64,000 nucleotides of DNA, taken from positions 7,892,001-7,956,000 of the forward strand of contig NC_084819.1 in assembly GCF_963583255.1 (NCBI RefSeq), written 5' to 3'. The position numbers were made by a program, and so were the translations under genes. Position 1 is the stretch's first letter; the number at the start of each line of letters is the position of its first letter. The notes under the pieces were generated by a model. The model was not told where the DNA came from, ran no database searches, and saw nothing but the letters and a program-made list of their open reading frames with translations. Source of the stretch: Pyrus communis (taxonomy: Eukaryota; Streptophyta; Magnoliopsida; Rosales; Rosaceae). Shown here one piece after another: positions 23,170-36,209 of this stretch.

Positions 23170-23448
23170 TGTAAGATCCCACATCACCCAGGGGTGTGGA
23201 TCCTGTAAGCCTTATATGTATATTCTCATCTCTACCTAGCACAAGGCCTTTTGGGAGCTCACTAGCTTCGGGTTCCGCAGGAACTTCGAAGTTAAGCGAG
23301 TAGCGTGCAAGAGCATTCCTAGGATGGGTGACCCACTGGGAAGTTCTCATGTGAGTTCGCAGGGTGTGAAAGGGCCCAAAGCGGACAATATCATGCTACG
23401 GTTGAGTTGAGCCCGAGATGTGGTAGGGGCCTGGGCCGGGATGTGACA
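23170..23448 (+). repeat. 3' LTR of Cassandra element
   Basis: 279 bp. It is shorter than the 5' copy mainly because a stretch near GTTCCCAAAAACAAAACTG is missing, and it carries many substitutions, so the insertion is old. The 5S-like part is about 23275-23343. Confidence 0.85.
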
Positions 23449-23453
23449 TTAAT

Positions 23454-23547
23454 CGTTAAAGAAAATATACTTTAAATCAATGAATAATGAAAATGAAAAA
23501 CATAATACTAAATTATTATATGTATACCACATTGTCACATAAATATT

Positions 23548-23588
<41 letters not shown>

Positions 23589-25796
23589 CTTTAAAGTGTT
23601 ACATACTCCAAAATAAGAGCCTAATGAAAAAATATTAGTACATTACTACAAAATATCAAATGGTCAAGGACATGCAAACTGAAGGGATGTATTTCAAGGT
23701 TGGGGAACCTTGCACATTATTTTACAATAAAACCTTTCAATTTTCATCAATCACTATAGGAAATGGCATTGGAACTTTGGCTTGATATGTTGTCTTCAAT
23801 AGTTTATTATTAATTTTGCTAATTTTACACTCAAATAAAAAACACTATTCATGAGATTTGTAGGGTTTTAAAAATCTAAAAGACCATGTAATTATCGTCT
23901 AAGCGCAGAGAAAGCAATCACGAGCGTTTATATATGTTTCCATATTTTTCAGACTTGTTCATTATTGATTATGAATTTTATTCATTTTGAATTCCCTTAA
24001 AAATACTATTCATGAGGGTTTGTATGATTTTAAAAATTTAAACGACGATGTACCCATCCTCGAAGTGTAGATGATGTGATCACGAAAGTTTGCATTTTTT
24101 TTTTTTCACATTTGTCACAATTGTAAATTAATTATTATAATTTTTTAATGTGTTTGGTAAATTGGTATTTTAAATTACTTGATAGTTTTAATTTTAAAGT
24201 GTTCTATAATTTTTAATCTCACTCTTTTCCTATAGCATGCTATAAAATAAATAAATAAATAAAACTTAATTTTTTTAAATTTATATAGAATAATAATACA
24301 ATAATACATATTTAATATACAATATATACATTTACCATTATGGCTATTGTATTCTTATAGTATGTTTTTTAGTAGTTTAAAAAATTAAAATCATCAAATA
24401 ACTTTTTTCTTTTCGTGTCGAAACGAGTTACCCGCGTGTCATCCTGATGTAAACCTATTAAAGACCCGTTGTTAATGGGTTCTTATAGTATGACCCAATT
24501 ATTTTCGTGTTAACAAGTCGTATAAGAAGTTGTCAGATCTATTCCGAAAGCACTTGAAATGCATTTTGAAAAAAAACACCATTTATGTGCTTCTTCTAGG
24601 AAGCACTGCAAATATTGATCCAGGACTCACTTGCATGCATTTTTACTAAGAATTGATTCTAAAAATACCTTCATCAAAACCGCTTTCAATCAGTTTAAAA
24701 TCACTTGTCATTTCAACTAACCCAACAATCTCTCTTTGTCTCTCACAAGGTCTCGCCTCATTTTTTTTTTCTCTTATCATTTCTGAATTTTTGGTTTTAT
24801 AAAAGGAAAATATTTAAGATTTTTTCAAAAAATATTTTACGATATTTTGTTGTATTTTAGGAAGTTCTATTGCATGAAATTTGAAAATCTTGTTTCTTTA
24901 AGAATTAAATATACAAGAGGTATGATTTTCTAGGGGATAGGTATTTCTCTTCGAGCCATGTATCTCAAGATCAAAGCCTCCTTTCTTTCTTTAATGTATC
25001 TTAGAGTAGTATTATTGTTTGTAATAATAGAAAATTAGGTCAATATCGTTCTCCGTAACTATTGACCCTAGAAATTATAAAACTTACATGGAACGTATGC
25101 CAAGTAACTATAAACTAACTATGTCCTCTTGTGAAAGCGGTCGTGCCAACTCACAACTGAGCTTAGTGGGGGAGTAAAATGGAGGTGTTGATGGTGTTAA
25201 ATGCGCTGCTGACTTCTGTACTAAAGTGATTACAGTCGAGGAAGGAACACATGTCAACTTTGGGTTCTAAAACCTGAATACTAGGTTACTAGATTACTGT
25301 AAAGTTCAATAATTAATTCGGCTTTTGTGGTGCTGAACAAGGGGTAACCTGGAAATATCTCACTTCCCTGAAGCTGATGAGATGACCTTTTAATATGAAA
25401 GAATGGAAAAATTCTTCGTCCTTGAAACTTGGATAGATAACCAACCAACTTGTCCCAGTGCTGTTAATCCAAACTGAAGGTGCTCCTACATTGCTTGGTT
25501 TTACGGCTCCAGTGTCGTTAGTCCAAACTGAAGATGTCGCCAGTTGTCAAGAAAGTGTTGTTAGCCAAACTAAATATGTGTTGAAGGAAGGGTTAGGATA
25601 ATTAGTATCTTTCTCAAGGATGTGAGAAGAGTTTCGCATAGGGAGAGGGTTATCATGTAGAGCCTTTTGATTTGTTTGTTGAGTTGAATGCGCCGTCTTC
25701 CGTTGCAGAACCTTTTCTATTTATAGATGAATAAATGAAGCCTCTGCGATAAACAAACCTGCCGAGGCAGAGTTCTGATGGGATTGTACCGGCTCC
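23454..25796. other. AT-rich intergenic region
   Basis: No gene can be supported. It includes an (AT)n run, poly-T tracts near 24097 and 24766, short AATA repeats near 24247, and another fragment with GACCCGTTGTTAATGGGT near 24465. A G/C-balanced stretch at 25080-25796 looks unique but has no ORF above about 60 codons. Confidence 0.4.
23551..23584. repeat. (AT)n microsatellite
   Basis: Seventeen AT units in an uninterrupted run. Confidence 0.95.
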
Positions 25797-26749
25797 CACT
25801 ACTACAAAACTATTTATTAGTGTCGCTATGATAACCGGCAAGAAACGTATATTACTGTCGAATTTTAAGCAAAATCCGACAGAAAATAAATGCAGTGGCG
25901 GATATAATAAGCGACATAATTACCATCATTAGGAAATGAATTTTCCGACAAAAAATACTCTAAAACCGACAGAAATTGTGTTGGATATAATCGACAGAGA
26001 ATATATTAATAATGAATAAATAAGAGCATTTATGTCGACTAAAACTGACAGAAAATACTAAAAACCGATAGAAGTTCTGTCAGCTATAATCGACAGAGAA
26101 TTTATTAATAAGAATAAATAAAATCATTCTTGTCGGATAAAATCGGTAGAAAATATATTAATAATAAAAAAAATATAAACAACCACTCTCTGCATTTTCC
26201 ATATTCATTGCACTTTCTGCATTTTCCATATCCTGCATTCACTGCATCTTCCATATTTACAGCTTCAATCATAGCAAGATCAGACATAGCTTCATTAGGA
26301 AGTAGCAAGATCATACATAACTTCAATCACAGCAAGCATTGCTCATTCAAATGAATCTCTCCCCAAAATCGAATGAAAATCGAAATACTTACAATGTTGA
26401 TGAGATCTATGATAACTGAGAGCTCCTGGTGTGCTAGCTGCAAGTTCTCCACCATGCTCTGCCATTGCCACTGCGTCGCCGCGCTCTTTTTCGAGCTCTT
26501 CTCCTGCTTCTTGTTCTTGTCCTTCTTCATAGCCCAAGCAAAATCGATTCTTTGAATCAAATTCTGCCACTTCTCGTCGTAGCCTACATCACTTTAATCG
26601 AAGAAATAGATAATTAGGGTTTCCAAGAAATCAAAAGTTGATGCCTGTTTGGTTGTTGAGAAAATAAAATCAGGCAAAAAGAGGATAAATTGAGGTTGCC
26701 CAAGAGCTTCAGCATCCCAAAGGCTCTCAGTTGCAAGTGTTGAACCCGA

Positions 26750-26880
26750 CAGAAGGAAGGGATGGGAGAAAAGGGGAAGGAAGGGGGAAAGGAGAAGGAA
26801 ATGAGGAGGGAAGAGAAGAGAAGAGAAGAGAAGAGAAGAAAAGGAAATGCGAAGAGGAGAAAAGGGGGAAGGAAAGGGGA
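26750..26880 (+). repeat. Purine-only GA-rich tract
   Basis: A nearly uninterrupted purine run on the plus strand includes (GAGAA)n at about 26813-26838. Overlapping frames here on both strands are low complexity and not genes. Confidence 0.8.
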
Positions 26881-27087
26881 ATGGATAAGGCATCGGCGCA
26901 AAGAAGAGATGGAGAGGTTTTATGTTGGAAGATTTTCATTACTGTCGTTAAAACCCATAGAAACATTTTTTAAAATATAAACCGAAAAAAAATTTTCATT
27001 ACTGTCGCTTATAACCGACAGAAAAAAAAAATGGCGGCAAAAATCCCCCCAAAAATTTGTTATGATTTAAAAAAATAAAATAATAAC

Positions 27088-29637
27088 TGACACACCCCGA
27101 CCTAGATCGAGGCATGCTGGTTGTCATATATTTTAATTGGATTGCTTATGGCATTTCATTGAGATATTTGGCATGGTATATTTCTATGGATTTTCATCCT
27201 AAGCATGATTTTGATATAGCACATATTATATTTTCTAGGAAATTATACAGGTTTTACGACGAAGGGTTAGAACTTTTGAGAAATGAAATGATTTTGAAAA
27301 GCTTTGTTTTTTCCCACTCACACTTTCTGTTTTGTGCCCCTCTAGGTTTTAGGTAGAAGTGCTTTGGTGGCTCATGGGGATTGTGACGGTGGTTCTGACA
27401 TAACATCACAAATGCAGGATCACCTTTGGGTGTTTGATAGGAGCATATTTATGCTACTTAGTTATATTGTTTCCTTACATTTAGTGAGTTAATTACTATT
27501 TATTTTAGTCTTTTAAGTTATTTTCGTATGTTTTTAGGTCCTAATGGCAAAAGGAGCAAGAAAGGGCATTTTGGAGCTAAATGGAGCATTTTTGGGCATG
27601 GATTGGATAGCTTAACCATGGAGTAAAGAGGATGGACGAAATTGAAGTCAAGAAGGGCTAGGAAAGGCTACAAATCTGGTGGAAGAAGTCCAAATGCAAA
27701 GAAGATAAGGAAGAAGCAAGAAATAAGGAACCTTATCCAACCTTATCTTATCCTAACCTTATCCAACTTTATCCTTTCCCAACTCTAACATTATCCTATC
27801 CTATCCTATCCAAATCAGGTTAGGACTTAAATATAGCTAATTAGAGGGGATTAATTACACATTTAAATACCTATTTCAGTTTCTAGAAGTTTTATCCATT
27901 TGAATGCCGCATGAACACCATTCCTTGTAGGTTTAGGAATTGCAATCCTTCTTCTACACTTATATCATATGTTCTTGTCCCTTTAGGTTTAGGAATTTGC
28001 CCTAAACACTCTTTCTAGAACACCTTATCTTCTCCCTACATGTGTGCCGCACCTATCCTTCTAGAAGACCCTTAATCCTAGCCGTGCACTACCTATCCCA
28101 TTCCCCTTTGGTTTCTGCCTTGAATTAACCCTTTTTCAATGGGATTGTGAAATCCTTCTCCTTCACTAAGTGTGCCTAATTAGCCTATATAAACAGCCCT
28201 ATGCCGCACCATTCAATCATCCACTCACTCATTCATTCATACTTTCATCCATCAAACACCACAATCCATTCTACACCACCCTAGTGCCGCAAGCAAGGAA
28301 GCAAGGAGAGGAGGACTTGTGCAATCTGCCATCCAAGGGAGTGCCGTGCATGCCATTGGAGTGTGGAGTGTTTTTCTTGGTTCTTTCTATCCTTAGTCTT
28401 AGTTCAATGTTTAAAATTAATTATCTTTGTTTTACGAACATGAGGAACTAACTTCTTTTTAGTTAGAGGAGAATTTGAAGCCATGATTATATGTTTTATA
28501 TGAATTGATTACGTCCGGTTATTATTTCTTAAGGCATGAATGTGATTTGCTTATCTAAGTTATTAAAACTGGTTTATGTATGTGGGTTGGGGCTTAACAC
28601 TTAATTTGCATGCATAAACGTGATGCTAGAGTATAGGGGGGTTTCACGTAATTGTTATTCACTTATATTCACAAGTAGTGGAGGTTGCTAGTCACAATCG
28701 CGTTAAGTAAATCCTAGGTATGAGTCTCATGCGTTTCATAGTGATGAGTGCCTTGTCAATGCTTATAGTTTTCACAAAACTTAATGACTTTTGATATGTA
28801 TCTTTGTTATGCATCTCATATAAAGAACTTGAAAAAGATAATTTGGTTGTAATGCGTTTTCATTCAATTCAATGAAATAAGGAAAACTTGAGGGTTAGTT
28901 GTGCGATGCAACTAATTTGGGGCGTTATCATCCATAGTCTAAAGGAGTAATAACTGGACATTTGTTCGTATGCATATATCATGTGTGGAGAAGGACCCTC
29001 TAACTAGCCTTCCACCCATTTATTTTACTTAAATTCGTTTTTCAAAAGTGTTTTCTACAAAGTTTTTGTTTTGAGTCTAAAATTCGTCAAAAACAATCCC
29101 CATGTTATTTAGTCTTCGTATTTGAGTCAAAACTTGTTTTCCTTGAGTCTTTTGAGTCAAGTCAAGTCCTATTTTCGTCCAAAACCCTTATGAGTCTAAA
29201 ATTGAGTCTTTTTGAGTATTGGTTGCTGTTTTAAGTGTCTAAAGCTAGTTTTGAGTCTATAGAGTCTAGTTTAGTGTTTTTGAGTCTTATTTATATAGAT
29301 TAGCATCCCTAGTTAATCCCTGGTCTAGAACGATCCCTACTTACATATCTACTATAATTGTCACAAATAGGGTTTAATTTGTGTGTCAAGTTAATTTTCA
29401 CATTAGTGTTGTATAATTAGTACTTGTCCAATCAGACTGCACTTAGGCTATTTATGCTCTGATTGTGTATTTCACACTTAATCTCGCACGAGCACCTTAC
29501 TTTAGCTAGTACTTTTAGTAGTTTGGTTTTTTATTCACTCGTATTTCTCTATATCATTATTGCTTCCGCACTGTGCACATGGTTACATCACTCTCACGTG
29601 ACGGCCATCATGCCCTGATTTAGGTCAGGATGTGTCA
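27088..29637 (+). mobile_element. Solo LTR (about 574 bp) with inverted ends, split by another solo LTR
   Basis: It starts TGACACACCCCGACCTAGAT and ends with a diverged reverse complement, ending TTAGGTCAGGATGTGTCA. The flanks ATAAC (27083-27087) and ATAAT (29638-29642) fit a 5-bp duplication with one change. Its own sequence is 27088-27434 plus 29411-29637; the rest is a nested insertion. The style is that of a chromovirus-type LTR. A TIR DNA transposon is an alternative reading because of the roughly 40-bp inverted ends. Confidence 0.55.
27435..29405 (+). mobile_element. Solo LTR of the TGATAGGAGCAT family (copy A)
   Basis: It begins TGATAGGAGCATATTTATGC and ends shortly after GTTTAATTTGTGTGTCAAG, and is flanked by GTGTT on both sides (27430-27434, 29406-29410). 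A second copy with the same start and end structure is at 51329-53486, and a third start is at 31609. No primer site or internal domain is attached, so it is a solo LTR. Its terminal TCA has become TTA. Confidence 0.8.
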
Positions 29638-29640
29638 ATA

Positions 29641-29800
29641 ATTGTTTGGTTTAATAAATAAATAAATATTATATATTTAAATAGAATACGTTTTTAAAAA
29701 TTAAATAAATAATCGTTTGGTTTAATAAATAAATAAATATTATATATTTAAATAGAATACGTTTTTAAAAATTAAATAAATAATTGTTTGGTTTAATATA
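29641..29800 (+). repeat. 71-bp tandem repeat, just over two copies
   Basis: GTTTGGTTTAATAAATAAAT recurs at about 29644 and 29715, and the start of a third copy is at 29786. The first two units are almost identical. Confidence 0.85.
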
Positions 29801-29949
29801 TAATAACCCATGTAAAATATGCAATAAAGAAACAAAAAGATAATTGTACAATGAAAACGGCATTACACAAACTAAATATTGTCTAATCAATACTTGAAAA
29901 ACATAGATAAAAATTTAGCACAAATTACTTTTCCCACTTCAAAATTTAG

Positions 29950-31608
29950 GCAAATTTAACAGAGATATGCATTCTACAAAACTAGTTTCATTGATCTAAT
30001 CGTCAACCTTGTTTGTAGATACTACAAGATCGCATACGTAAAAAATCACAAAGAAAAAACATTCAGAGATTAGGTAACAGAACAAAAGTTTTCGACATTT
30101 ATAAAGGAAAATTAACAATTTAACTGTTATTTTAGCTCCAGTTTTGATGATTTTTTTTATAGCTACACTCCTCGACCCTATAAGAATTAAATGAATGAAT
30201 TCGATCTTCAATTTAAAATATTTATACTAGTTGATATCACAAAATCTTATTTTATACTTAATGGAAGTATAATATTAACTCTAAGTGTTTGTTTAATCTA
30301 TCGTTTTGACGCGATATGCATTACACAAAACTTTTTTCAATGATCCAACTGTCAAACTTATTTATACACACTCTGAGATTGCATACGTAAAAAATTGTAA
30401 AAAACAAACATTTAGAGATTACGTAATGGAACAAAAGTTTTCAACGATTATAAACGAAAAATCACAATTTAATGGTTATTTTAGCTCCGGTTTTGATGAT
30501 TTTTTTACAGCTACACTCCTCGACCATATAAGAATGCAATGAATGAATTCGATCTTCAATTTAAAATATTTACACTAGTGGATACCACAAAATCTTATTT
30601 TATACTTAATGGAAGTATAATATTAACTCTAAGTGTTTGTTTAATCTACCATTTTGACACAATATGAATTCTATGAAACCTTTTTCAATGATCCAACCAT
30701 CAAACATATTTGTACACACTTGGAGATTGCATATGTAAAAAATTGTAAAAAACAAACATTCAAAGATTACGTAACGGAACAAAAGTTTTCGATAGTTATA
30801 AATGAAAAATCACAATTTAACGGTTATTTTAGCTCGATTTTAATGATTTTTTACAACTACACTCCTCGACCTTATAAGAATGCAATGAATAAATTTGATC
30901 TTCAATTTAAAATATTTACACCAGTGGATACTACAAAATCTTATTTTATAGTTGATAGGGAAGTATAACATTAACTCTAAGTATTAGTTTAATCTACCGT
31001 TTTGATGTGATACGTATTCTACGAAACGTTTTTCAATGATCCAACCATCAAACTTGTTTGTACACACTTCAAGATCGTATACGTTAGAAATCGCAAAAAA
31101 CAAACATTCAGAGATTAGGTTTTTCAATTTAAAATATACGATACACATTCTACGAAACTTTTTTCAATGATCTAACCGTCAAACTTGTTTGTACACACTC
31201 TGAGATCACATACGTAAAAAATCACAACAAACAAACATTTAGAGACTAGGTAACAAAACAAAAGTTTTCGACGGATAAAAACGAAAAATCACAATTTAAA
31301 TGTTATTTTAGCTCCGATTTTGATGATTTTTTACAGCTACACTCCTCGACTCTATAAGAATGCATTGAATGAATTCGATCTTCAATTTAAAATATTTACA
31401 CTAGTGGATATCACAAAATCTTATTTTATAGTTGATAGGGAAGTATAACATTAACTCTAAGTATTGGTTTAATCTACCGTTTTGATGTGATACGTATTCT
31501 ACGAAACGTTTTTCAATGATCCAACCATCAAACTTGTTTGTACACACTTCAAGATCGTATACGTTAGAAATCGCAAAAAACAAACATTCAGAGATTAGGT
31601 AATAGAAC
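29950..31608 (+). repeat. Tandem array of about 348-bp units in CACTA element 1
   Basis: The phrase GTGGATACCACAAAATCTTA, with variants, recurs at about 30230, 30577, 30924 and 31404. Each unit contains TTGATGATTTTTTACAGCTA and CACTCCTCGACC followed by AATGAATTCGATCTTCAATT. The block 30950-31122 is repeated almost without change at 31430-31601, a recent internal duplication. The frames seen here (for example 30306-30542) are repeat units without coding signs. Confidence 0.85.
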
Positions 31609-31924
31609 TGATAGGAGCATATTTATGCGACTTAATTTGCTTGTTTTCATACATTTATGTTATTAGTTCTTAGTTATTTTAGTTCTTTAAGCTTCTTTTG
31701 TGTGTTTTCAGGTTCATAAGACGTATTTGGCGAAATGATGCATTTTGGAGCCTTTTGGAGCACTTTTGGGCACAAATTTGATAGCTTATGCTTGGAGCAA
31801 AAGGAATGGACGAAATTGAAGAGTTGATGTCACAAGGATTCCTACTACGACAAGGATTCCTACTACGATGAGGATTCCAATTACGAGAAGGTTTCCAAAT
31901 TGAAGGAGGTTTCCCACTCACATG
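31609..31924 (+). repeat. Start of a third TGATAGGAGCAT-family LTR, cut by the assembly gap
   Basis: It begins TGATAGGAGCATATTTATGC, as at 27435 and 51329. It ends at the run of N. The last 100 bp hold short repeats of AAGGATTCCTACTACGA. Confidence 0.75.
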
Positions 31925-32124
31925 NNNNNNNNNNNNNNNNNNNNNNNNNNNNNNNNNNNNNNNNNNNNNNNNNNNNNNNNNNNNNNNNNNNNNNNNNNNN
32001 NNNNNNNNNNNNNNNNNNNNNNNNNNNNNNNNNNNNNNNNNNNNNNNNNNNNNNNNNNNNNNNNNNNNNNNNNNNNNNNNNNNNNNNNNNNNNNNNNNNN
32101 NNNNNNNNNNNNNNNNNNNNNNNN
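31925..32124. other. Assembly gap of 200 N
   Basis: There are exactly 200 N, which suggests a fixed-size scaffold gap of unknown true length. Different repeat families lie on its two sides, so an unknown amount of sequence, possibly including the right end of CACTA element 1, may be missing. Confidence 1.
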
Positions 32125-32419
32125 AGACTCATCACACTTAGTGTGTGAACTGTGAATGGAATCCAAGAACTGTTAGCACCTTCTTTCTCTCTCTGCCATT
32201 TTCGAGCAACCTGCAAATCTGCAGGACTCATTCACACTACCTCTATTGATAAACACTCAAGCTAAATATACTCTAACATGGCCTCAAAGCCAAATTCCTT
32301 CATAATCTGGATGTGAATCTGTGAATCAAGGTATCAGAGATACGAGAGGTGAATCGAGCGCCGTTACAAAGAAATCTGAAGCTTCTGAAAGTTCTGGGTT
32401 TCTCGATAACAAGTCTAAC

Positions 32420-33869
<1,450 letters not shown>

Positions 33870-34018
33870 CTATAATTTTGCTATTTACTTAAATATTAAA
33901 TATAAATAATTTTACTGGAATATTGGAGGAATCCCTTGGATGGGTAGTAAGTACAATTTTGAATGTTTTGCTTATGTACAAAGTAACGAATATTATAATT
34001 GGATCGTTCGATCACTTT

Positions 34019-34708
34019 TCAGTCATTCATTGAATGATAAATCACTACAAGTGAAGGAGATACACGATTTAAATAACGAAAGATCCAATATTTAAAAATT
34101 GTATCTAAAATGACTGGAAAAGTAGAAACAAGACCGGATATAATTTGATCATTATGAGCAAATCCAAAATCTTTGTAGACAGAGCCAATCATTAATTCCC
34201 AACCGTGGGGCGAATGGAATCTTATACATAAATCAGTTAATAAAAGTATAGAAAAAGCTTTTATTGTGTCGCTTAAGTTGTATAGGAATTCTTGAAACCA
34301 AGAGTTAAGAATAACAAGTTCTTCATTACCTAGAATAGAATAACCACTTAGAATACCGAAACAAATTATATTTGTTGAGAAGTGTAAAATTGTATGGATG
34401 CGATCCTCATTGTGCATCTTGATCAATTGGATCGTTTCTTTGTAGATTTCGATGCGAGGCTTTTGTAAATGTGTTTCCGGGTATTCCTTTATCATTTCAT
34501 CCAAACGTAAGAGTTCCTCTAAGTCTATGATTTCTTTTAGAATACTCTTTTCTTGAATATCATTCAAAAAAATTTCGGATTGCCTAGTATTCCACCAATT
34601 AGTAAACCAAGATTCTAGACTTTTATTAAATGAGAGAGAGATCCACCAAGGCAAAAATACTATAGATGCAAGATATAGAAGGGAAATTAATACTTTCTTT
34701 TTTGCCAT
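34019..34708 (-). pseudogene. cemA: cemA (chloroplast envelope membrane protein), intact frame in plastid insertion
   Basis: The open frame of 229 codons starts at the usual MAKKK and ends in IYHSMND. An in-frame ATG 13 codons upstream (34747) is less likely to be the start. In plastids the product is an inner-envelope protein affecting proton flux and carbon uptake. Features visible are hydrophobic segments around [16 protein letters not shown] and [13 protein letters not shown]. The frame is uninterrupted, but the copy lies in nuclear repeat DNA without a nuclear promoter or transit peptide, so it is treated as non-functional. Confidence 0.9.
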
Positions 34709-35233
34709 TTTTTCGTCTGTGAATTTTAAAATTTTTAATGAACGCACCTCATTCGTCGACTCTATATGATACTAATATTTCTATCAAGCATAAGTTCTAT
34801 TACAAGTCATCGATGTATTTCCGGATTTTTTTGTGATTCAGTACAGTGGTTAGTCCTTGAATTTAGAAAGAATATAGAATAAGAAAGAGCCCTCTTCAAA
34901 TTTATAGTAGTCGGATTTTGAGACGAAAGAACTCCCGTTCTATCAAAATATCAAATATTTAGAAAAAAATTCTTTACTTTATGATGAAATGTTTTGTTTT
35001 GATATATGATGAATCTATCATTTAGATTTGTTACTGAATTGAGTTAAGTGGATTTACATACGCATAAAAAAAATTGTGGACATAAACAATTTAGTTTTAG
35101 AATTGTTTCATATACGTTTGCTTTGGCTCGAGTAAGCGTTCTGAAGAAACTTCAGTTAAGTTATGCTATAGAAAAAAAGATGATTCTTGAGTTTTTTATC
35201 TCTTGCAAAGTATTCATTCTTCAGTTCCTTTTT

Positions 35234-35788
35234 TCAAAATACTTCAATTGGTACACACAAGAAATAGGCCAATTCAGCAGCTTTTTGCTCAATCTCTTGT
35301 GGAGTAAAATTCTCATCAGTACGAGTCAAGGGAATGGCTCCTTGTCCTTTTATTTCCATATAAAGGACACGACGAGCATAAATACCCTCTTTAATTTCTA
35401 TTCTGATGGACTAAATGTCTTTCATAAGGAATCGGAGGAATATGCGACGATTTTTTCCAGGAAATCCCCAACGAAAAATACACACTATGCCCTCTTTTAT
35501 ATCGAATCGATCATAACCACTACCTACATTCCACGAAATTGTGCACCACAAATAGGAGCTAATAAAAAGACCTGCGATCCCATAGAAAGACATCACGATA
35601 CCTTGTGGAAAAAAAATGATTTGCTGAGAGGGAAATAAAGATATAAAATTCCTACCAAAATAACTGGACGTTCCAACCAATAAAAACCCTAATGAACCTA
35701 AAAAAAGAATAAAGGCCCAACATAAATTACTTGTTTTTCGAGACCCCGCTATAAGTTCTACCCATATACATTCTGATCGCCAACTCAT
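35234..35788 (-). pseudogene. ycf4: ycf4 (photosystem I assembly factor), one nonsense codon
   Basis: Full length would be 184 residues, as in plastids, from [13 protein letters not shown] (35788) to the TGA at 35234-35236. A TAG at 35411-35413 (codon 126) splits it after FLRFLMKDI. The downstream frame stays in register ([18 protein letters not shown]) to the normal end PIEVF. The plastid gene normally has Gln here (from memory), so CAG to TAG by a C-to-T change is the simplest explanation. Two transmembrane segments are visible at residues about 22-42 and 60-82. Confidence 0.93.
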
Positions 35789-36209
35789 ACTCTAACTAGA
35801 CCTAGTTGCATTTTATTGGAATTGGGAGAATAACAAAAATAATTTTTTTTTTACTTTTTTTTGTTTCCGAAGTAACTCTCATCAACCAGCACTATTATGA
35901 TGTGAACCTTTAGGGATAATTCATCGAATTTCTTAGATCCAAACTAAAATAATAACATCCTTTTCATATGATTTCCTAATACATATAGATATATTGACTT
36001 TACATTCCAGAAATTCTCCCCGATCCCGATCTATTTGAAAATAGTTATAATTCATTTATCATGTTTACACATACATAAGAGCTTATGCCCGAAGGAAGCC
36101 GCATATTATACCATATTTTACTAAATAGATATCCGTGTTATGATCCAAGTAAGTCTTGAAAAAAGAAAAAAAAAAATATATATATATATAAGATTTGTCC
36201 TTGTTGTAT

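Larger units (their letters stand above)
22804..23448 (+). mobile_element. Cassandra-type TRIM retrotransposon
   Basis: It has two short LTRs, 22804-23098 and 23170-23448, starting TGTAAGATCCCACATC and ending GGGATGTGACA, and a perfect 5-bp duplication TTAAT (22799-22803, 23449-23453). The 71-bp interior has an iMet-like primer site (TTAGTATTAGAGCCA) and a purine tract (AAAGGGGGTAGA). Each LTR contains a stretch resembling the 3' half of 5S rRNA (GAAGTTAAGC, then AGGATGGGTGA), which is the defining feature of Cassandra elements. There is no coding capacity. Confidence 0.9.
25797..31608 (+). mobile_element. CACTA element 1 (left end present, right end not found)
   Basis: It starts CACTACTACAAAAC, a CACTA-type terminus, followed by many short subterminal motifs of the form CGACAGAA and ACCGACA over 25850-26130 and 26985-27020. 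These are the expected subterminal repeats. No transposase is visible. A 77-codon antisense frame (26560-26327) and a purine-rich GGAGAA/GAGAA tract (26750-26880) are the only coding-like parts. The element is interrupted by nested solo LTRs (27088-29637) and carries a tandem array from 29950. Its right terminus may lie in or beyond the assembly gap. Confidence 0.7.

Noticed and set aside
22799..23350. 183-codon minus-strand frame
   Set aside because: It spans both LTRs and the interior of the Cassandra element. The repeated peptide (VLGRDENIHIRLTGSTP) simply reflects the two LTR copies.
26594..26980. Several overlapping frames in 26594-26980
   Set aside because: They are generated by the GA-rich purine tract. 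No conserved motif is seen.
30306..30968. Two similar frames of 78 and 104 codons that look like paralogous small proteins
   Set aside because: They are consecutive units of the 348-bp tandem array. The similarity is due to DNA repetition, and the frames are not kept in other units.
29950..31608. CRISPR-like regular array
   Set aside because: Units are about 348 bp with no short repeat-spacer structure, and the genome is a plant. It is a satellite-like array.
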